A DNA stretch of 64,000 nucleotides, taken from positions 8,473,167 through 8,537,166 of the forward strand of contig NC_065547.1 of the NCBI RefSeq assembly GCF_022605725.1, in the 5' to 3' direction. Positions 33,997 through 45,146 of the stretch are shown in pieces (positions within the stretch are counted from its first letter, which is position 1; every line of letters begins with the position of its first letter). The notes beneath the pieces are model-generated. The model was given only the letters and a program-made list of their open reading frames with translations. It was not told the origin of the DNA and did no database searches. Position numbers and translations under genes: made by a program. Origin of the DNA: Anthonomus grandis grandis. Taxonomy: Eukaryota; Arthropoda; Insecta; Coleoptera; Curculionidae.

Positions 33997-34199
33997 CTTT
34001 GAGGTGTCATTTGGGCCGTTTTTCATGGCATAAAATCCTGGATAAGTATTTCTGATTTCTTGGACCATGTCTTTGTATGAAACCATTTTGTTCTCGTTCC
34101 ATTTGTTACCTGAGAAAGGCATGTATTCTATAAACCTTATATCCAGATCTTTATCCTTAGTTAGGCTGACAAAATCTATGATTTCTGCATCATTTACAC
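33997..34199 (-). CDS. Mocs1: Mocs1: MoaA exon
   Basis: Acceptor TTTGAAG|GTGTAAATG and donor TCAAAG|GTACAA. It encodes VNDAEIIDFVSLTKDKDLDI, RFIEYMPFSGNKW and MVSYKDMVQEI, matching the RFIEYMPF.GN.W motif of MoaA. Confidence 0.92.
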
Positions 34200-34252
34200 C
34201 TTCAAATTTAAGTTTGAATTATTATGACTTATGCAAGGGGAAACATTAATAC

Positions 34253-34501
34253 CCTTCATAAGAACACAGTTCACTTTTACCGGACTATAGCCTAATTGTA
34301 ATGCCAGGTCGATGCCCATCATTGCCCTTTTCCAGCCATTTCTTCTCGATATTTTCAAATATTTCTCGGCGTTTAGTGTGTCTAGGCTGATATTTAAAAT
34401 ATCCAGGCCTGCCTTTTGGAGGGCTACAAGCTGCCTGGTTAGGGTTAATCCATTAGTTGTCATTGCCACAGTCTCTAGGCCTTCTATTGATTTCAGAAGT
34501 T
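34253..34501 (-). CDS. Mocs1: Mocs1: MoaA exon
   Basis: Acceptor AACTTTTAG|AACTTC and donor ATGAAGG|GTATTA. It encodes ELLKSIEGLETVAMTTNGLT, AGLDILNISLDTLNAEKY and LGYSPVKVNCVLMKG: the conserved TTNG, NISLDTL and VKVN motifs of the radical-SAM barrel. Confidence 0.93.
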
Positions 34502-34993
34502 CTAAAAGTTTTATCTGTGAAACGTTTTGGTTGATTTTAGTATCAAAGTTTCAAATTATTTTCATAGAAAAGTGATTAAAGATCAACCTTTATAATCCAT
34601 GACCTGCATGAAGGAGTCACAAACCTTACAACCGATCCTGAGATAAAAAGTGGGTTTTCTTGTTCTTGGACTTTTTTTCTGGCATAGTTTTGGCAATTAC
34701 AAATGAAAACGGTCATATTTATAAAATTAATTCAGATCCTTTAAAACGAGATGGGGATATGGAAATGAAATGAATGAATTGAACTATTTCCTCTTCTTTC
34801 TATTATCTAGAAATTATGGTTTTGTGAAAAAGTTTACTCAATAATAACCAAAAAACGACATATCTCAGACGGAGATTGCAATATTAAAATGAGTATTAAA
34901 CCTGTGCATTGCAATTTTACAATAAACAAATAATAAGTTGAACAGCTTTTGTAATTATTGCAAAAATCAATAAACAACACCACAAATTCTTAC

Positions 34994-35161
34994 CAACGAT
35001 CTGGATAATGTCTTTCCTAACAGTTGGCTCTCCCCCTGTTAACCTTATTTTATTAACTCCAACTTTAACGAAAAGTTCGGCAATTTTTATTATCTCATCT
35101 GTGGTTAATAGGTCCGATTTTGCTGTTAAATTAACTCCTTCTTCTGGCATACAATACTGAC
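34994..35161 (-). CDS. Mocs1: Mocs1: MoaA exon with GGEP motif
   Basis: Acceptor AATATTTAG|GTCAG and donor ATCGTTG|GTAAG. It completes the radical-SAM cysteine motif (CNLRC from the previous exon, then QYCMPEEGV) and carries KIRLTGGEPTVRKDI, the S-adenosylmethionine-binding GGEP motif. Confidence 0.94.
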
Positions 35162-35212
35162 CTAAATATTACAGTAACAGCCTACAGTATTATAATTATG
35201 AAATATACATAC

Positions 35213-35306
35213 ATCGTAAGTTGCATCTTTCAGTCAAAGATATCCTGAGGTAGTTGTGGTGTCTTCCAAAAGTGTCAGTTAAAGGTTGTTCCTTGGATTC
35301 TAAAAT
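35213..35306 (-). CDS. Mocs1: Mocs1: exon with start of radical-SAM motif
   Basis: Acceptor TTTTCTAG|ATTTTAG and donor TTACGAT|GTATGT. It encodes ILESKEQPLTDTFGRHHNYL then RISLTERCNLRC: the first two cysteines of CxxxCxxC. The acceptor at 35307 is preferred over one 7 bases later because only it keeps phase with the first exon at 50876. Confidence 0.9.
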
Positions 35307-35329
35307 CTAGAAAACCATTCGCTGAGTTT

Positions 35330-35860
35330 ATTCATTTATTTATTAGGAAATTGTTTGCAAATTGGTTACAGATTAACGACAATCAAAAATTAACTTTTAA
35401 ATGCAACCAAGCAAAATAAGGGTGATTTTGAGTAATTGGAGTGATGCCTCAGTAAGAAGATTTATGGATATCTAGTATTAGGCATAGCAACTAAGAAAAA
35501 CAAGCAATTTAAGAGAAAAGAACTAGACTGTCTATTAATTAAAACATATAAAAACTTAACAAAAAGGACACTTCTTCTCAGGTACAAAGGATATAGATTA
35601 AAGAGACCTAATAGTTGGAGGTGGTCAAAACCCATCACATAATATATACCGTCAAGTCTATAGGTAGATCTTAGCAAACTTGCGCTGAACAGTTTCAGTC
35701 AAGTCAATGTAGCACTGGTAAGTTTAATTCCACACAATGCAGCCATATTACAATTTTGACCTGACAAAGCAGTTTAGATGTAGACTCTGCATTAAAGCTC
35801 TGAAAGTATCTAATTATAAACCTAAGGTTGACATCATAATCCAACATTTACACGTGAACC
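35330..35860 (-). mobile_element. LINE C-terminal fragment
   Basis: Minus strand: NAESTSKLLCQVKIVIWLHC and TETVQRKFAKIYL, then LRLDGIYYVMGFDHLQLLGL, as in other LINEs where 'YPPRGFPH..LL.RF' occurs. 3' tail TTTATTCATTTATTTATT at 35330. Decayed. Confidence 0.55.
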
Positions 35861-35869
35861 AGTGGGTTT

Positions 35870-38083
35870 AATTAAGGTTTTTGCAAGCAATAAACAAATT
35901 GCGGGCATTGATGAAATCCCCAGTAATTGTATGTGAAAGTTCACACACACTTCCCATACATATTCTTATAAACTTGGAAGGATTGGTTTATTAGAAGGAA
36001 TGTCTACAGAAATTAAAAAAAAGACATACGTTATTACCTTCATACAAAAAAAAGTCCCTCTAATCTAAACAATTATAGACCTGTGGCAGTTCCATCTGTC
36101 TTTCAAAACACTTAAATGAAATCTTCTATTTTACCAACACTCAATATGGCTTTTTAGACACCAGTTCCACAGAAACTGCTTTATTTTGCCACATAAATTA
36201 CAGAAGCCATGTAGGTACTATGAAGATGCTAGTAAGTGGACATTTGCAGTATATTTTGACTTGACAAGCCTTCAATATTTCCATAAATCAGTGGGCGTTT
36301 ATGGTAAAGAGATAGGTTGGGTTGAGTCATTTTTGAATGAAAGACCACAATCTGTTGAGATTATGAAAAGAAAGGATGATATTATAAACTAAACCTACAA
36401 ATCAAGTTTCACAAGCACTAAAACAGGGACTCCCCAAGGTTCTCTCTTGTCTCCCCTTCATTTCATTTTGTAATGATTTAAATAGCATCACATAAAATTT
36501 ATGTGATGCTGTAGATTTTGTGTTTTGTATTGTTGCTTTTTATAAAATGTATGCCTTTACTTACTTGGAAATTCCATTGCGGCTAAGACGCAGAGATGGT
36601 GTTATAAAAAGTTGTTTGTCCTAATTTTAATCCAGAATTATACAGTTTCAAAATAGAGAAAAAATAAAAAATGCTCTGACTCTTAAAGTAAATGAGATAA
36701 ACATTCAACAGACTGATGAAACCGGTTTTCTAGAGCTTATAATAAACAGGAATTTAAACTGGGGAAGCAAGGGAACTGAAATATGCAAAAAAAAATTCGG
36801 TGGAAAATTTTGCAATTTATAATATTAGAGGCATTGTGAGTGTAACAGTCTCTTTTACAATATTATGCTTATGAGCATTCCTATATTAGCTCTTTAATCT
36901 CTGGAATTTTTTTGTGGGGCTCTAATACAGATACATGCAGCGCATGTAGCGCATTTTTCTTATGCAAAAAAGAATAATAAGAACCATATGTAAGGTACGC
37001 TTAACTAAATAAAAAATCCAAATGTTTACTTCTCCAAACAATGGAGATTTGGATTTTTTTATTTTCTTTTCCTACTGGGGATAATGACTGTCTTCACTGT
37101 TTATTTGTATAAAGTATGTAGCTCCTCACATAAAAATCAAAACTTGATTAAAAAAAAATATGAAATTAATCTCAATCATGAGACAAGAAATAAGCAAAAC
37201 TTTTTTCTTCTTTTTGCATGTGCGTTAAAATCTAAAATCCTAGTGAAGTTAGGATATCAGATACATACAGTACAAAGAAAATAAAGCAGTTCTTTATCTA
37301 TTTGCTATATAAATTCATTACTGGATCTAGATATTAATGACATGTCAATTTCCTTTACAAATGATACTGCACTATATTTTACTGGCTCATTATGGGATTC
37401 ATTAAGAAACAAAATTGTTATTGGTCTAAGTAAAGTAAAAACATGGCTAATTCTCGTAAATTATCACTTAATCTTGCTAAAACAATCTAGGCTGCGTTTT
37501 CTGTTACTAAATCAAATAGACCTTTATACAACTAAATTACTCTTCAACAAGCCAATACAACAATATATGAGGTGTCACATACTAAATACTTGGGCATAAC
37601 TATAGATCAACATCTTAAATGGTCAGAACATATTCATGATGTAACAAACAAATTAAGAGGTCTCATTCACAAATTTTATCAGATAAGAAACATATTACCT
37701 CATAAAATTATAACTATGATATACAAATCATTAGTGGAATCAATATTAAGATATGGTATCATAGCCTAGGGAGGACTTTACAATAATTCTCTCAGTGAGT
37801 TAAATGTAATTCAGAATTACCTATTAAAGATTATTTACAGAAAAGATTAACTATATCCAACAAATCAACTATACAATGAAAGCATTTTAAATGTTTGAGG
37901 TCTATACATAAACAGCATGTTTCATCATCATGCTTATCCTACCAGGAATAATTATAAAAATATGTTGATTGTCCCTTTTAGAAGGTTTGATAGTAACCAG
38001 AGATTTGCATCTGTAGTATAAAAATATATAATTTAATACCTAATAGTATAAGAGAGCTAAAAAATTATTATCAATATATTAAA
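35870..38083 (+). mobile_element. Degenerate LINE reverse transcriptase, target of the BEL element
   Basis: Plus strand: SNLNNYRPVAVPSVFQ (36060), an 'RVDPQGLP'-type decayed region, FTNDTALYFTGSLWD (37357, from FADDT), SHTKYLGITIDQHLKWSEHI and RNILPHKIITMIYKSLVESI (37572-37769). It ends in YYQYIKQV, where the BEL element is inserted; KIFISKN continues in the same frame right of it (45147). Many stops. More than one LINE copy may be overlapped here. Confidence 0.6.
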
Positions 38084-38088
38084 CAGGT

Positions 38089-38476
38089 TGAACAGTTTTT
38101 ATTTATATAATTAATTATGTTACGCCACTGTTATGTTTAATCGTCATCTATCGTAGATAGACATTGACATTTCGTAGCTTACTACGGCTCGGCACTCGAA
38201 GAGAGAAGCGATCGTCGTCACTTCAACAATCTCCACGCGCTCTATGTGTAAGAGTGAAAGAAAACATAATATTGCGTTGTTCACGCGTTCAGCTCAACGG
38301 AGCCGTCGCGATTGGGAGGGGTTTCTATTTTTCGATCTCTCTTGTTACAGTCCACTATAACATAAACTTAGCCATCACATTAAAGTTGTAAAATTGAACT
38401 TTTTGTGTTTTAATCCACCCGCAAGTAGAAAGATCCTGCCAAGCCTATTTGGAACAAAGGGAATTCTGCATTTTCA
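38089..38476 (+). repeat. BEL/Pao 5' LTR
   Basis: Starts TGAACAG, ends TTTTCA. A 75-aa ORF (38164-38391) recurs identically in the other LTR and is not a gene. The sequence just after it (TGGTCCTTAAAGCC at 38479) begins TGG, as expected for a tRNA primer-binding site; the tRNA was not identified. Confidence 0.92.
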
Positions 38477-39056
38477 TATGGTCCTTAAAGCCAGATATTA
38501 CCCTATTTATCAAGCAAGCCGTTTGCAAGCCGCTACTTTGTATAACCGAAGCCGACGCCATCGCCACCCGGTGCGTTTTTATACGTTTAAATACGTGTTC
38601 TCGAGTACTTGAAGCTACCCATGCAGTAGTGCCCATGGAGTGAACTGGATTTTGTATTGCACACCTACTGCAATGTCAGGTCAGTCCTTTCCAAATCATT
38701 TTATACTAATAAATCCTATGAGATTTTAATGCTGCTGTCACTTGAACAATTCCGGTGATATTTAATGATATTTCAAACCTTTATTAGCGTTTTTTTTAAC
38801 CAATATTCTATATAATTTTCTTTATTATGCCGATTGTTCAGCATTTAATAAATTAATTTATGAGTGGCTAATAGTAAAATCACACAGTAAATTACTGCAT
38901 GTTCTATTTTATTGCTATTTTGGTGTGATTTTTATGCATTTTTATGCAAATACTAACCAATTTTGTCATTTTAACATCGTATATTTAAAATAAAAAACTG
39001 CCCTTGTGTGTGTTATTCGATTTTTTATGCTTTAAATCCTATACGACTCCTTCAAA

Positions 39057-42000
39057 ATGCCCAAACGAAACACTAAGCAGGTAAACGCTAACTCTAGTGA
39101 AAATGATTCTGAACAAGCCGAGCTCAAACGTCAAGTCGACCTTTATAATAATCTAGTGGCTCGCCGTGATGCCATAACCAACCAAATTAACCGTTTTCAC
39201 AGTTTTTTGGAAACCAAGTGCTTAACCCTAAATGACCCACGTCTAAAAATTGACCTAAGCGCCCGACTTAACAAAATTGAATCTTTAAATACCGATTTTG
39301 AATCTATTCAGCTTGATATTGAGCAACTATGCCTTAAAAATCAGTTTGACGAAGCGAATGAGCAGGGCCAGGAAAGAGAGGAATTTGAAAATTTATATTT
39401 TGACAATATTTCTCAAGGTAAATTAATTCTAGAGAAAATTATTGCCGCGCAAACACCAAATTCGGACGAAAACGCGAATTCTAGTTCCCCTGTGCATTCA
39501 CCATTTTTTCTATCTGGTACCCAGTATGGCCCACGCCTACCTCCTATCCCTTTACCAAAATTTAGTGGTTCATACGAAACGTGGACCAACTTTAAGGACA
39601 CGTTTATCTCGCTTATCGATAAAAATTCACAAATTAATAACATAGAAAAATTTTATTATTTACAATCGAGTTTGCAGGGCGAGGCTGCTCAACTTATTAA
39701 CTCTTTAGCTACCACCAAAAGTAATTACAACACTGCCTGGTCTCTATTACAAGAGCGCTTTGAAAATAAAAAGGCTATAATACATTCACATATTAAATGC
39801 ATCTTTGATCTTAACCAAGTAAGGGACGAATCTCACGTAAGTCTTAGAAAACTCTTAGATGGTTTTCAAAGCAATTACAAATCCTTACAAAACTTGGGAG
39901 AACCTGTTGACCAGTGGTGTAGCCTAATAATTTATTTACTTACCATGAAACTAGACTTAAATAGTCGTAAGGAATGGGAATTATTTTCACGTAGTATTGA
40001 CAAACCTAAAACTAGTGATTTCATAAACTTTTTATCGCAACGTTGCCGATTCCTCGAATCTTTTGATTTTAAATTAAGCAATAAAAAACTCCAAAAACCT
40101 GAAAAATATGAATCTAAATACGAACGTAAAACTTTACTTACCTCAAATAATTACCCTACTTGTGTCTTATGTAAAGAAAATCATTTTATATACTCCTGCC
40201 GAAAATTTCATGACTTACCAGTAGCCAATAGATTTTCGGAAGCTAAGCGTGCCAACCTGTGCACCAACTGTCTACGTCCTGGACACCGTCAAGGTGACTG
40301 TAAGTCTTCATATTCTTGTCGAGTCTGCAAAGGTAAGCACCATTCATTGCTACACATGCAAACTAAACTCACACATTCTCAAGACACTCAACCTACTGCT
40401 CAATGCAATACTCAACCTCAGTCTAATACTCAACCTAACACCGGCTACTCAAGACCTTCTACTTCTACAAATACCGCATTTATCCAGCCAATTGACGATG
40501 ATCATATCGATTTAACTAATCCATCTATTACTACAAATAACTCTCAAAATCTTTATTGTTCAAATGCAAGCCAAAACTCATTTATTCTGCTTTCTACAGC
40601 CCTCGTAGAAGTTTTCGATAAAAACAACCAACCTATAAAATGCAAGGCTATCCTAGATAATGGAAGTCAATCCAATTTATTAACCCAAAACCTATTTAAT
40701 AAACTAAACTTACCTTATTATACTATTAACATGTCCGTCACTGGAATAAGCCAAAACCAAACCACTATTTCTAAACGAACCCAAATTAAAATAAAGGCTC
40801 TTCCTAATAATTTTACTTTCAAGGTATCTGCCTTAGTTATACCTAAAATAACCCAACCAATCCCTCAATTATCAATCAATGCTTCCAACCTAAATATCCC
40901 AAGTGATCTTATTCTTGCTGATCAAGAATTTTTAAATCCTGCATCTATTGACCTACTTTTAGGTGCAGAAATTTTCTATAGCCTACTTAAACCTAGCCAA
41001 ATTAAACTGGGCAAATACAAACCTATCTTACACGACACCAAACTTGGATGGGTTGTAAGTGGACCTATTCCTATATCCGTACTTAACTTAAATCTCCAAC
41101 CTCAGACTTCAAATGCTTTAACCTGCACCACCTCCGATAATGCTCTTCAGAAATGTCTAGAACTTTTTTGGAACTCTGAAGAAACCACCGAACAACTTCA
41201 AATCAACAATAAATATTCTCTGGAGGAAACAGAGTGTGAAAACCATTTTCAGTCTACCACACGCCGGGATCCTGCAGGAAGATTTATTTTAAATCTACCT
41301 CTTAACTCCAATGTGTTTATACTTGGAGACTCTTTACAAACCGCACTTAAGCGTTTTAACAGCCTAGAACAAAAACTTGCTAAAAACCCTGAAATAAAAA
41401 AATTTTACTCTGATTTTATCTCTGAATACGTTTCTCTCGGACATATGTCCGAAATTAACCCGATAAATGATACTCACCTTTCTTATCCAGCCTATTACTT
41501 ACCTCACCACTGCGTTGAAAAGTCCGATAGCCTAACTACACGGCTCCGAGTTGTGTTTGATGGCTCATCTGCTTCTTCTTCCGGTTTTGCTATTAATGAT
41601 TGCCTCAAAATTGGACCCACTGTTCAAAATGATCTATTTACCATCCTACTGCGTTTTCGAGAACACAACTATGTTTTAACTGGAGACATCGCCAAGATGT
41701 ACCGGCAATTTTTAATTGATCCTAACCAACGATGCCTTCAACGCATTTTATGGCGCAACGAACCTCAAAACCCACTTCTCCATTATGAATTAAATACTAT
41801 AACCTACGGCATGTCGAGCAGTGCCTTTCTAGCCACACGTTGCCTAAGGCAAATTTCATACGATATCTCTGAGTCATATCCAATTGAAAGCAACATCATT
41901 AAAAATGACTTTTACGTTGATGACGGAATAACCGGCTCATCTACTAAAGAATCCCTTTTAAATATCCGTAACAACCTTGTAAATATTTTTAAATCCTATG

Positions 42001-44525
42001 GTCTAGATTTAAGGAAATTCTATTCAAACTCTAAGACAATCTTATCTGACATGGATGACCCTGTAAATAATGTAAATAAATCCCTTGCTTTAGATGCAAC
42101 CCATCATCACAAAACTCTAGGCATATCCTGGAATCCAGAACAAGATAACTTTATCTATAATTCTACCATTAACCTAAATACCAATATTGTAACCAAGCGT
42201 GTGATCCTTTCACTGATTTCTCAAATATTTGACCCTCTCGGTCTCCTTGGACCTATGATCTTGCAAGTAAAACTTCTTTTGCAGAAGCTTTGGCTTCTTA
42301 AACTTGGCTGGGATGATCCCGTACCTGTAGACATTTTTAGAATATGGAAAAATTTTACTTACCACTTGTCACTCGTTGAGTATTTTAAAATTCCACGACA
42401 AGTAACCATTAAAAATTATACTTACCTGGAACTCCATGGTTTCAGTGATTCTTCGATAAATGCCTTTGGCGCATGTGTTTATGTCCGTACCCTGGACTCC
42501 CTAGGAAATATTTCCGTCAACTTACTTTCTGCCAAAAGTCGCGTAGCTCCTTTAAAGGCTGTATCATTGCCGCGCCTTGAGCTATGCGGAGCTTTACTTC
42601 TCTCCAGGCTAATGGACAAAATCCTAAAATCTCTGAATTGTAAGCCAAACAAGGTGTACTACTACACTGACTCCACAATTGTATTATGCTGGCTTTCACT
42701 ACAACCAAGGCAACTAAAAACATATATTTGTAATCGAGTATCTGAAGTCCAGAATACTACTGATATAGATGATTGGCATCACATCACATCGAATCAAAAC
42801 CCTGCTGATATAATATCAAGAGGTATGAGTCCTCAAGAGCTTAAATCTTGTACTTTGTGGTGGCAAGGTCCATCATTTTTATGTCAATCCGCAGAATATT
42901 GGCCCACAGATACTCATATTTCCAACTACTCACGCAAGGTTTTCGACAATGACACCCTCGAAATGAATCCTAAGTCAATCATACTTGCTTCAACCGTGCC
43001 TAAATTTTCTATTTTTGAACTATTTTCGAATTATAATAAACTTATAAATGTAGTCGCTTATTGCTTTAGATTTTATCAGAATCTAAGGTTACCTAAACCT
43101 ACACGTCAGATAGGACAATTAACGTTATTTGAACGTAATCATGCCTTAACCATTTTAGTAATCATAACTCAAGAAGAAGAATTTGCTTCTGACCTACGAG
43201 ATTTAAAGAATAAAAATCGTTTGCGTTCTCAAAGTAAATTAAAGGCTTTAAATCCATTTATTGATAAAAACGGAATACTAAGAGTAGGAGGACGGCTCGA
43301 ATACTCTTCTCTCGACTATGAGTCCAAACATCCTATACTCTTACCAAAGAGACACCCATTTACTCGTTTAATCATCCTTCATACTCATGAGAAAAATTTC
43401 CATGCTGGTACACAGGCCACATTGTCTTTCGTGAGACAAACATTTTGGCCCATTCAAGGAAAATCTGCTGTGAAAACTGTAATTCACAAATGCATTACTT
43501 GTTACAAACAAAATCCTAAACCTTTAAGTACCCTGCTGGGAGATCTACCTAAACCTCGAGTAACTCCTTCTAGACCGTTCACGCATACCGGTATGGATTA
43601 TGCTGGGTATTTCATGATAAAAGATTCAAAACTTCGAAACCGAAAATTTATAAAAGCCTACTTATGTATATTTGTTTGTTTAGCCACCAAGGCTGTCCAC
43701 CTAGAGTTGGTGTCAGATTTGACTACTCGCGGTTTTCTGGCCATGCTCAGGCGTTTCGTTTCTCGACGTGGCTTATGTCAGCACCTGTATTGTGACAATG
43801 GCACAAATTTCGTTGGGGCTAACGGTGAGTTACAGGAAATTTATAAGCTTAATCAATCCCCCGAGTTTGAAGAATATGCTAGAAATAACATGATTCAGTT
43901 TCATTTTAACCCTGCTGTTTCTCCGCATTTTGGGGGGTTATGGGAAAGTGTGGTGAAATCGTTTAAGCATCACCTCCGGCGGGTAATATCAAATGACAAT
44001 CCCCTCACTTATGAGGAGTTTTACACTTTCATAGTTCGGGTGGAAGCAGTGTTGAACTCACGTCCCCTTTTACCTCTTACTAATGATCCCAATGATTTTG
44101 AATCTCTGACTCCCGGACACTTCCTTATCGGCCATCCTTTAAACCTAGTACCTGATATTGATTTGGAGACTACGCCAATCAACAGATTGAACCGGTACCA
44201 CATGCTGCAATCTTTAGCGCAACATTTCTGGCGCAGATGGTCAGAGCAGTACTTACATACCCTCCACGAGCGATCAAAATGGCGCTTTAAGACCGACCCT
44301 GGAAGCCTTCAAGACTCTCTTGTTTTACTGAAGGAAGAGAACAGCCCACCTTCCAAATGGACCCTTGCAAGAATTGTCAATCTTCATCCCGGGAAGGACG
44401 GTATAAAACGTGTTGTTAGTGTTCGTGTTGCAAACGGGAATGTTTTTAAACGCAGTATCGTTAAGATCTGTCCTCTACCTATTTCAGATGAGTCTTGTGA
44501 ATTCAAGGCTTCTAAAATGACTTAA
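39057..44525 (+). CDS. BEL/Pao Gag-Pol polyprotein, intact
   Basis: 1822 residues, no stop or frameshift. Gag region (residues 1-450): N-terminal coiled/helical part, then FSGSYETWTNFKDTFISLID, then zinc-binding clusters (CVLCKENHFIYSC, CTNCLRPGHRQGDC, CRVCKGKHHS, about 365-430). Protease about 530 (AILDNGSQSNLL). Reverse transcriptase about 790-1100 with TGDIAKMYRQFLIDP and FYVDDGITG (about 953). RNase H-like region (HGFSDSSINAFGACVYVR; YYYTDSTIVLCWL). Integrase with an HHCC-type finger (about 1450-1490), GMDYAGYF, CDNGTNFVGANGEL (about 1578) and GLWESVVKSFKHHLRR. A Pao-type C-terminal domain follows. The element copies itself through an RNA intermediate. All catalytic motifs look intact, so it may be competent. 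Confidence 0.95.
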   Translation: MPKRNTKQVNANSSENDSEQAELKRQVDLYNNLVARRDAITNQINRFHSFLETKCLTLNDPRLKIDLSARLNKIESLNTDFESIQLDIEQLCLKNQFDEANEQGQEREEFENLYFDNISQGKLILEKIIAAQTPNSDENANSSSPVHSPFFLSGTQYGPRLPPIPLPKFSGSYETWTNFKDTFISLIDKNSQINNIEKFYYLQSSLQGEAAQLINSLATTKSNYNTAWSLLQERFENKKAIIHSHIKCIFDLNQVRDESHVSLRKLLDGFQSNYKSLQNLGEPVDQWCSLIIYLLTMKLDLNSRKEWELFSRSIDKPKTSDFINFLSQRCRFLESFDFKLSNKKLQKPEKYESKYERKTLLTSNNYPTCVLCKENHFIYSCRKFHDLPVANRFSEAKRANLCTNCLRPGHRQGDCKSSYSCRVCKGKHHSLLHMQTKLTHSQDTQPTAQCNTQPQSNTQPNTGYSRPSTSTNTAFIQPIDDDHIDLTNPSITTNNSQNLYCSNASQNSFILLSTALVEVFDKNNQPIKCKAILDNGSQSNLLTQNLFNKLNLPYYTINMSVTGISQNQTTISKRTQIKIKALPNNFTFKVSALVIPKITQPIPQLSINASNLNIPSDLILADQEFLNPASIDLLLGAEIFYSLLKPSQIKLGKYKPILHDTKLGWVVSGPIPISVLNLNLQPQTSNALTCTTSDNALQKCLELFWNSEETTEQLQINNKYSLEETECENHFQSTTRRDPAGRFILNLPLNSNVFILGDSLQTALKRFNSLEQKLAKNPEIKKFYSDFISEYVSLGHMSEINPINDTHLSYPAYYLPHHCVEKSDSLTTRLRVVFDGSSASSSGFAINDCLKIGPTVQNDLFTILLRFREHNYVLTGDIAKMYRQFLIDPNQRCLQRILWRNEPQNPLLHYELNTITYGMSSSAFLATRCLRQISYDISESYPIESNIIKNDFYVDDGITGSSTKESLLNIRNNLVNIFKSYGLDLRKFYSNSKTILSDMDDPVNNVNKSLALDATHHHKTLGISWNPEQDNFIYNSTINLNTNIVTKRVILSLISQIFDPLGLLGPMILQVKLLLQKLWLLKLGWDDPVPVDIFRIWKNFTYHLSLVEYFKIPRQVTIKNYTYLELHGFSDSSINAFGACVYVRTLDSLGNISVNLLSAKSRVAPLKAVSLPRLELCGALLLSRLMDKILKSLNCKPNKVYYYTDSTIVLCWLSLQPRQLKTYICNRVSEVQNTTDIDDWHHITSNQNPADIISRGMSPQELKSCTLWWQGPSFLCQSAEYWPTDTHISNYSRKVFDNDTLEMNPKSIILASTVPKFSIFELFSNYNKLINVVAYCFRFYQNLRLPKPTRQIGQLTLFERNHALTILVIITQEEEFASDLRDLKNKNRLRSQSKLKALNPFIDKNGILRVGGRLEYSSLDYESKHPILLPKRHPFTRLIILHTHEKNFHAGTQATLSFVRQTFWPIQGKSAVKTVIHKCITCYKQNPKPLSTLLGDLPKPRVTPSRPFTHTGMDYAGYFMIKDSKLRNRKFIKAYLCIFVCLATKAVHLELVSDLTTRGFLAMLRRFVSRRGLCQHLYCDNGTNFVGANGELQEIYKLNQSPEFEEYARNNMIQFHFNPAVSPHFGGLWESVVKSFKHHLRRVISNDNPLTYEEFYTFIVRVEAVLNSRPLLPLTNDPNDFESLTPGHFLIGHPLNLVPDIDLETTPINRLNRYHMLQSLAQHFWRRWSEQYLHTLHERSKWRFKTDPGSLQDSLVLLKEENSPPSKWTLARIVNLHPGKDGIKRVVSVRVANGNVFKRSIVKICPLPISDESCEFKASKMT

Positions 44526-44740
44526 GACTTTTACTTGATTTTATAAGCAAATTAATAACACTTTATTTTTTATTTACTTAAGTTAATTAGATAATATACT
44601 TGTATCAATTTTTAATTACCTCACGGTAATTTTTTGTTAGTAATTTAAGTTATTTATTTTATAACCTCTTTGTTTTAAGTTGCGTGACCTTTCTCCTTTC
44701 TTTAATCAATCAAGTTGTTGAAAGATACCTTAGTACTTTC

Positions 44741-44753
44741 AAGGGCGGCGGTA
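44741..44753 (+). other. BEL/Pao polypurine tract
   Basis: AAGGGCGGCGGTA lies directly before the 3' LTR, the place where plus-strand DNA synthesis is primed in LTR retrotransposons. Confidence 0.7.
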
Positions 44754-45141
44754 TGAACAGTTTTTATTTATATAATTAATTATGTTACGCCACTGTTATG
44801 TTTAATCGTCATCTATCGTAGATAGACATTGACATTTCGTAGCTTACTACGGCTCGGCACTCGAAGAGAGAAGCGATCGTCGTCACTTCAACAATCTCCA
44901 CGCGCTCTATGTGTAAGAGTGAAAGAAAACATAATATTGCGTTGTTCACGCGTTCAGCTCAACGGAGCCGTCGCGATTGGGAGGGGTTTCTATTTTTCGA
45001 TCTCTCTTGTTACAGTCCACTATAACATAAACTTAGCCATCACATTAAAGTTGTAAAATTGAACTTTTTGTGTTTTAATCCACCCGCAAGTAGAAAGATC
45101 CTGCCAAGCCTATTTGGAACAAAGGGAATTCTGCATTTTCA
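44754..45141 (+). repeat. BEL/Pao 3' LTR
   Basis: Matches the 5' LTR over its full 388 bp by eye, at a constant offset of 6665 bp. Followed by the CAGGT target duplication. Confidence 0.92.
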
Positions 45142-45146
45142 CAGGT

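Larger units (their letters stand above)
38089..45141 (+). mobile_element. BEL/Pao LTR retrotransposon, apparently complete
   Basis: Two 388-bp LTRs (38089-38476 and 44754-45141) starting TGAACAG and ending TTTTCA, flanked by the 5-bp duplication CAGGT (38084-38088 and 45142-45146). One open polyprotein frame lies between. By eye the LTRs are identical, which suggests a recent insertion into Mocs1 intron 1. No envelope gene was seen. Confidence 0.93.

Noticed and set aside
35300..35306. Acceptor 7 bases further into the Mocs1 exon at 35299
   Set aside because: It would break phase with the first exon at 50876 and lose ILE before SKEQP.
38164..38391. 75-aa ORF present identically at 38164 and 44829
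   Set aside because: Both lie inside the BEL LTRs; the identity reflects the LTR pair, not a gene family.
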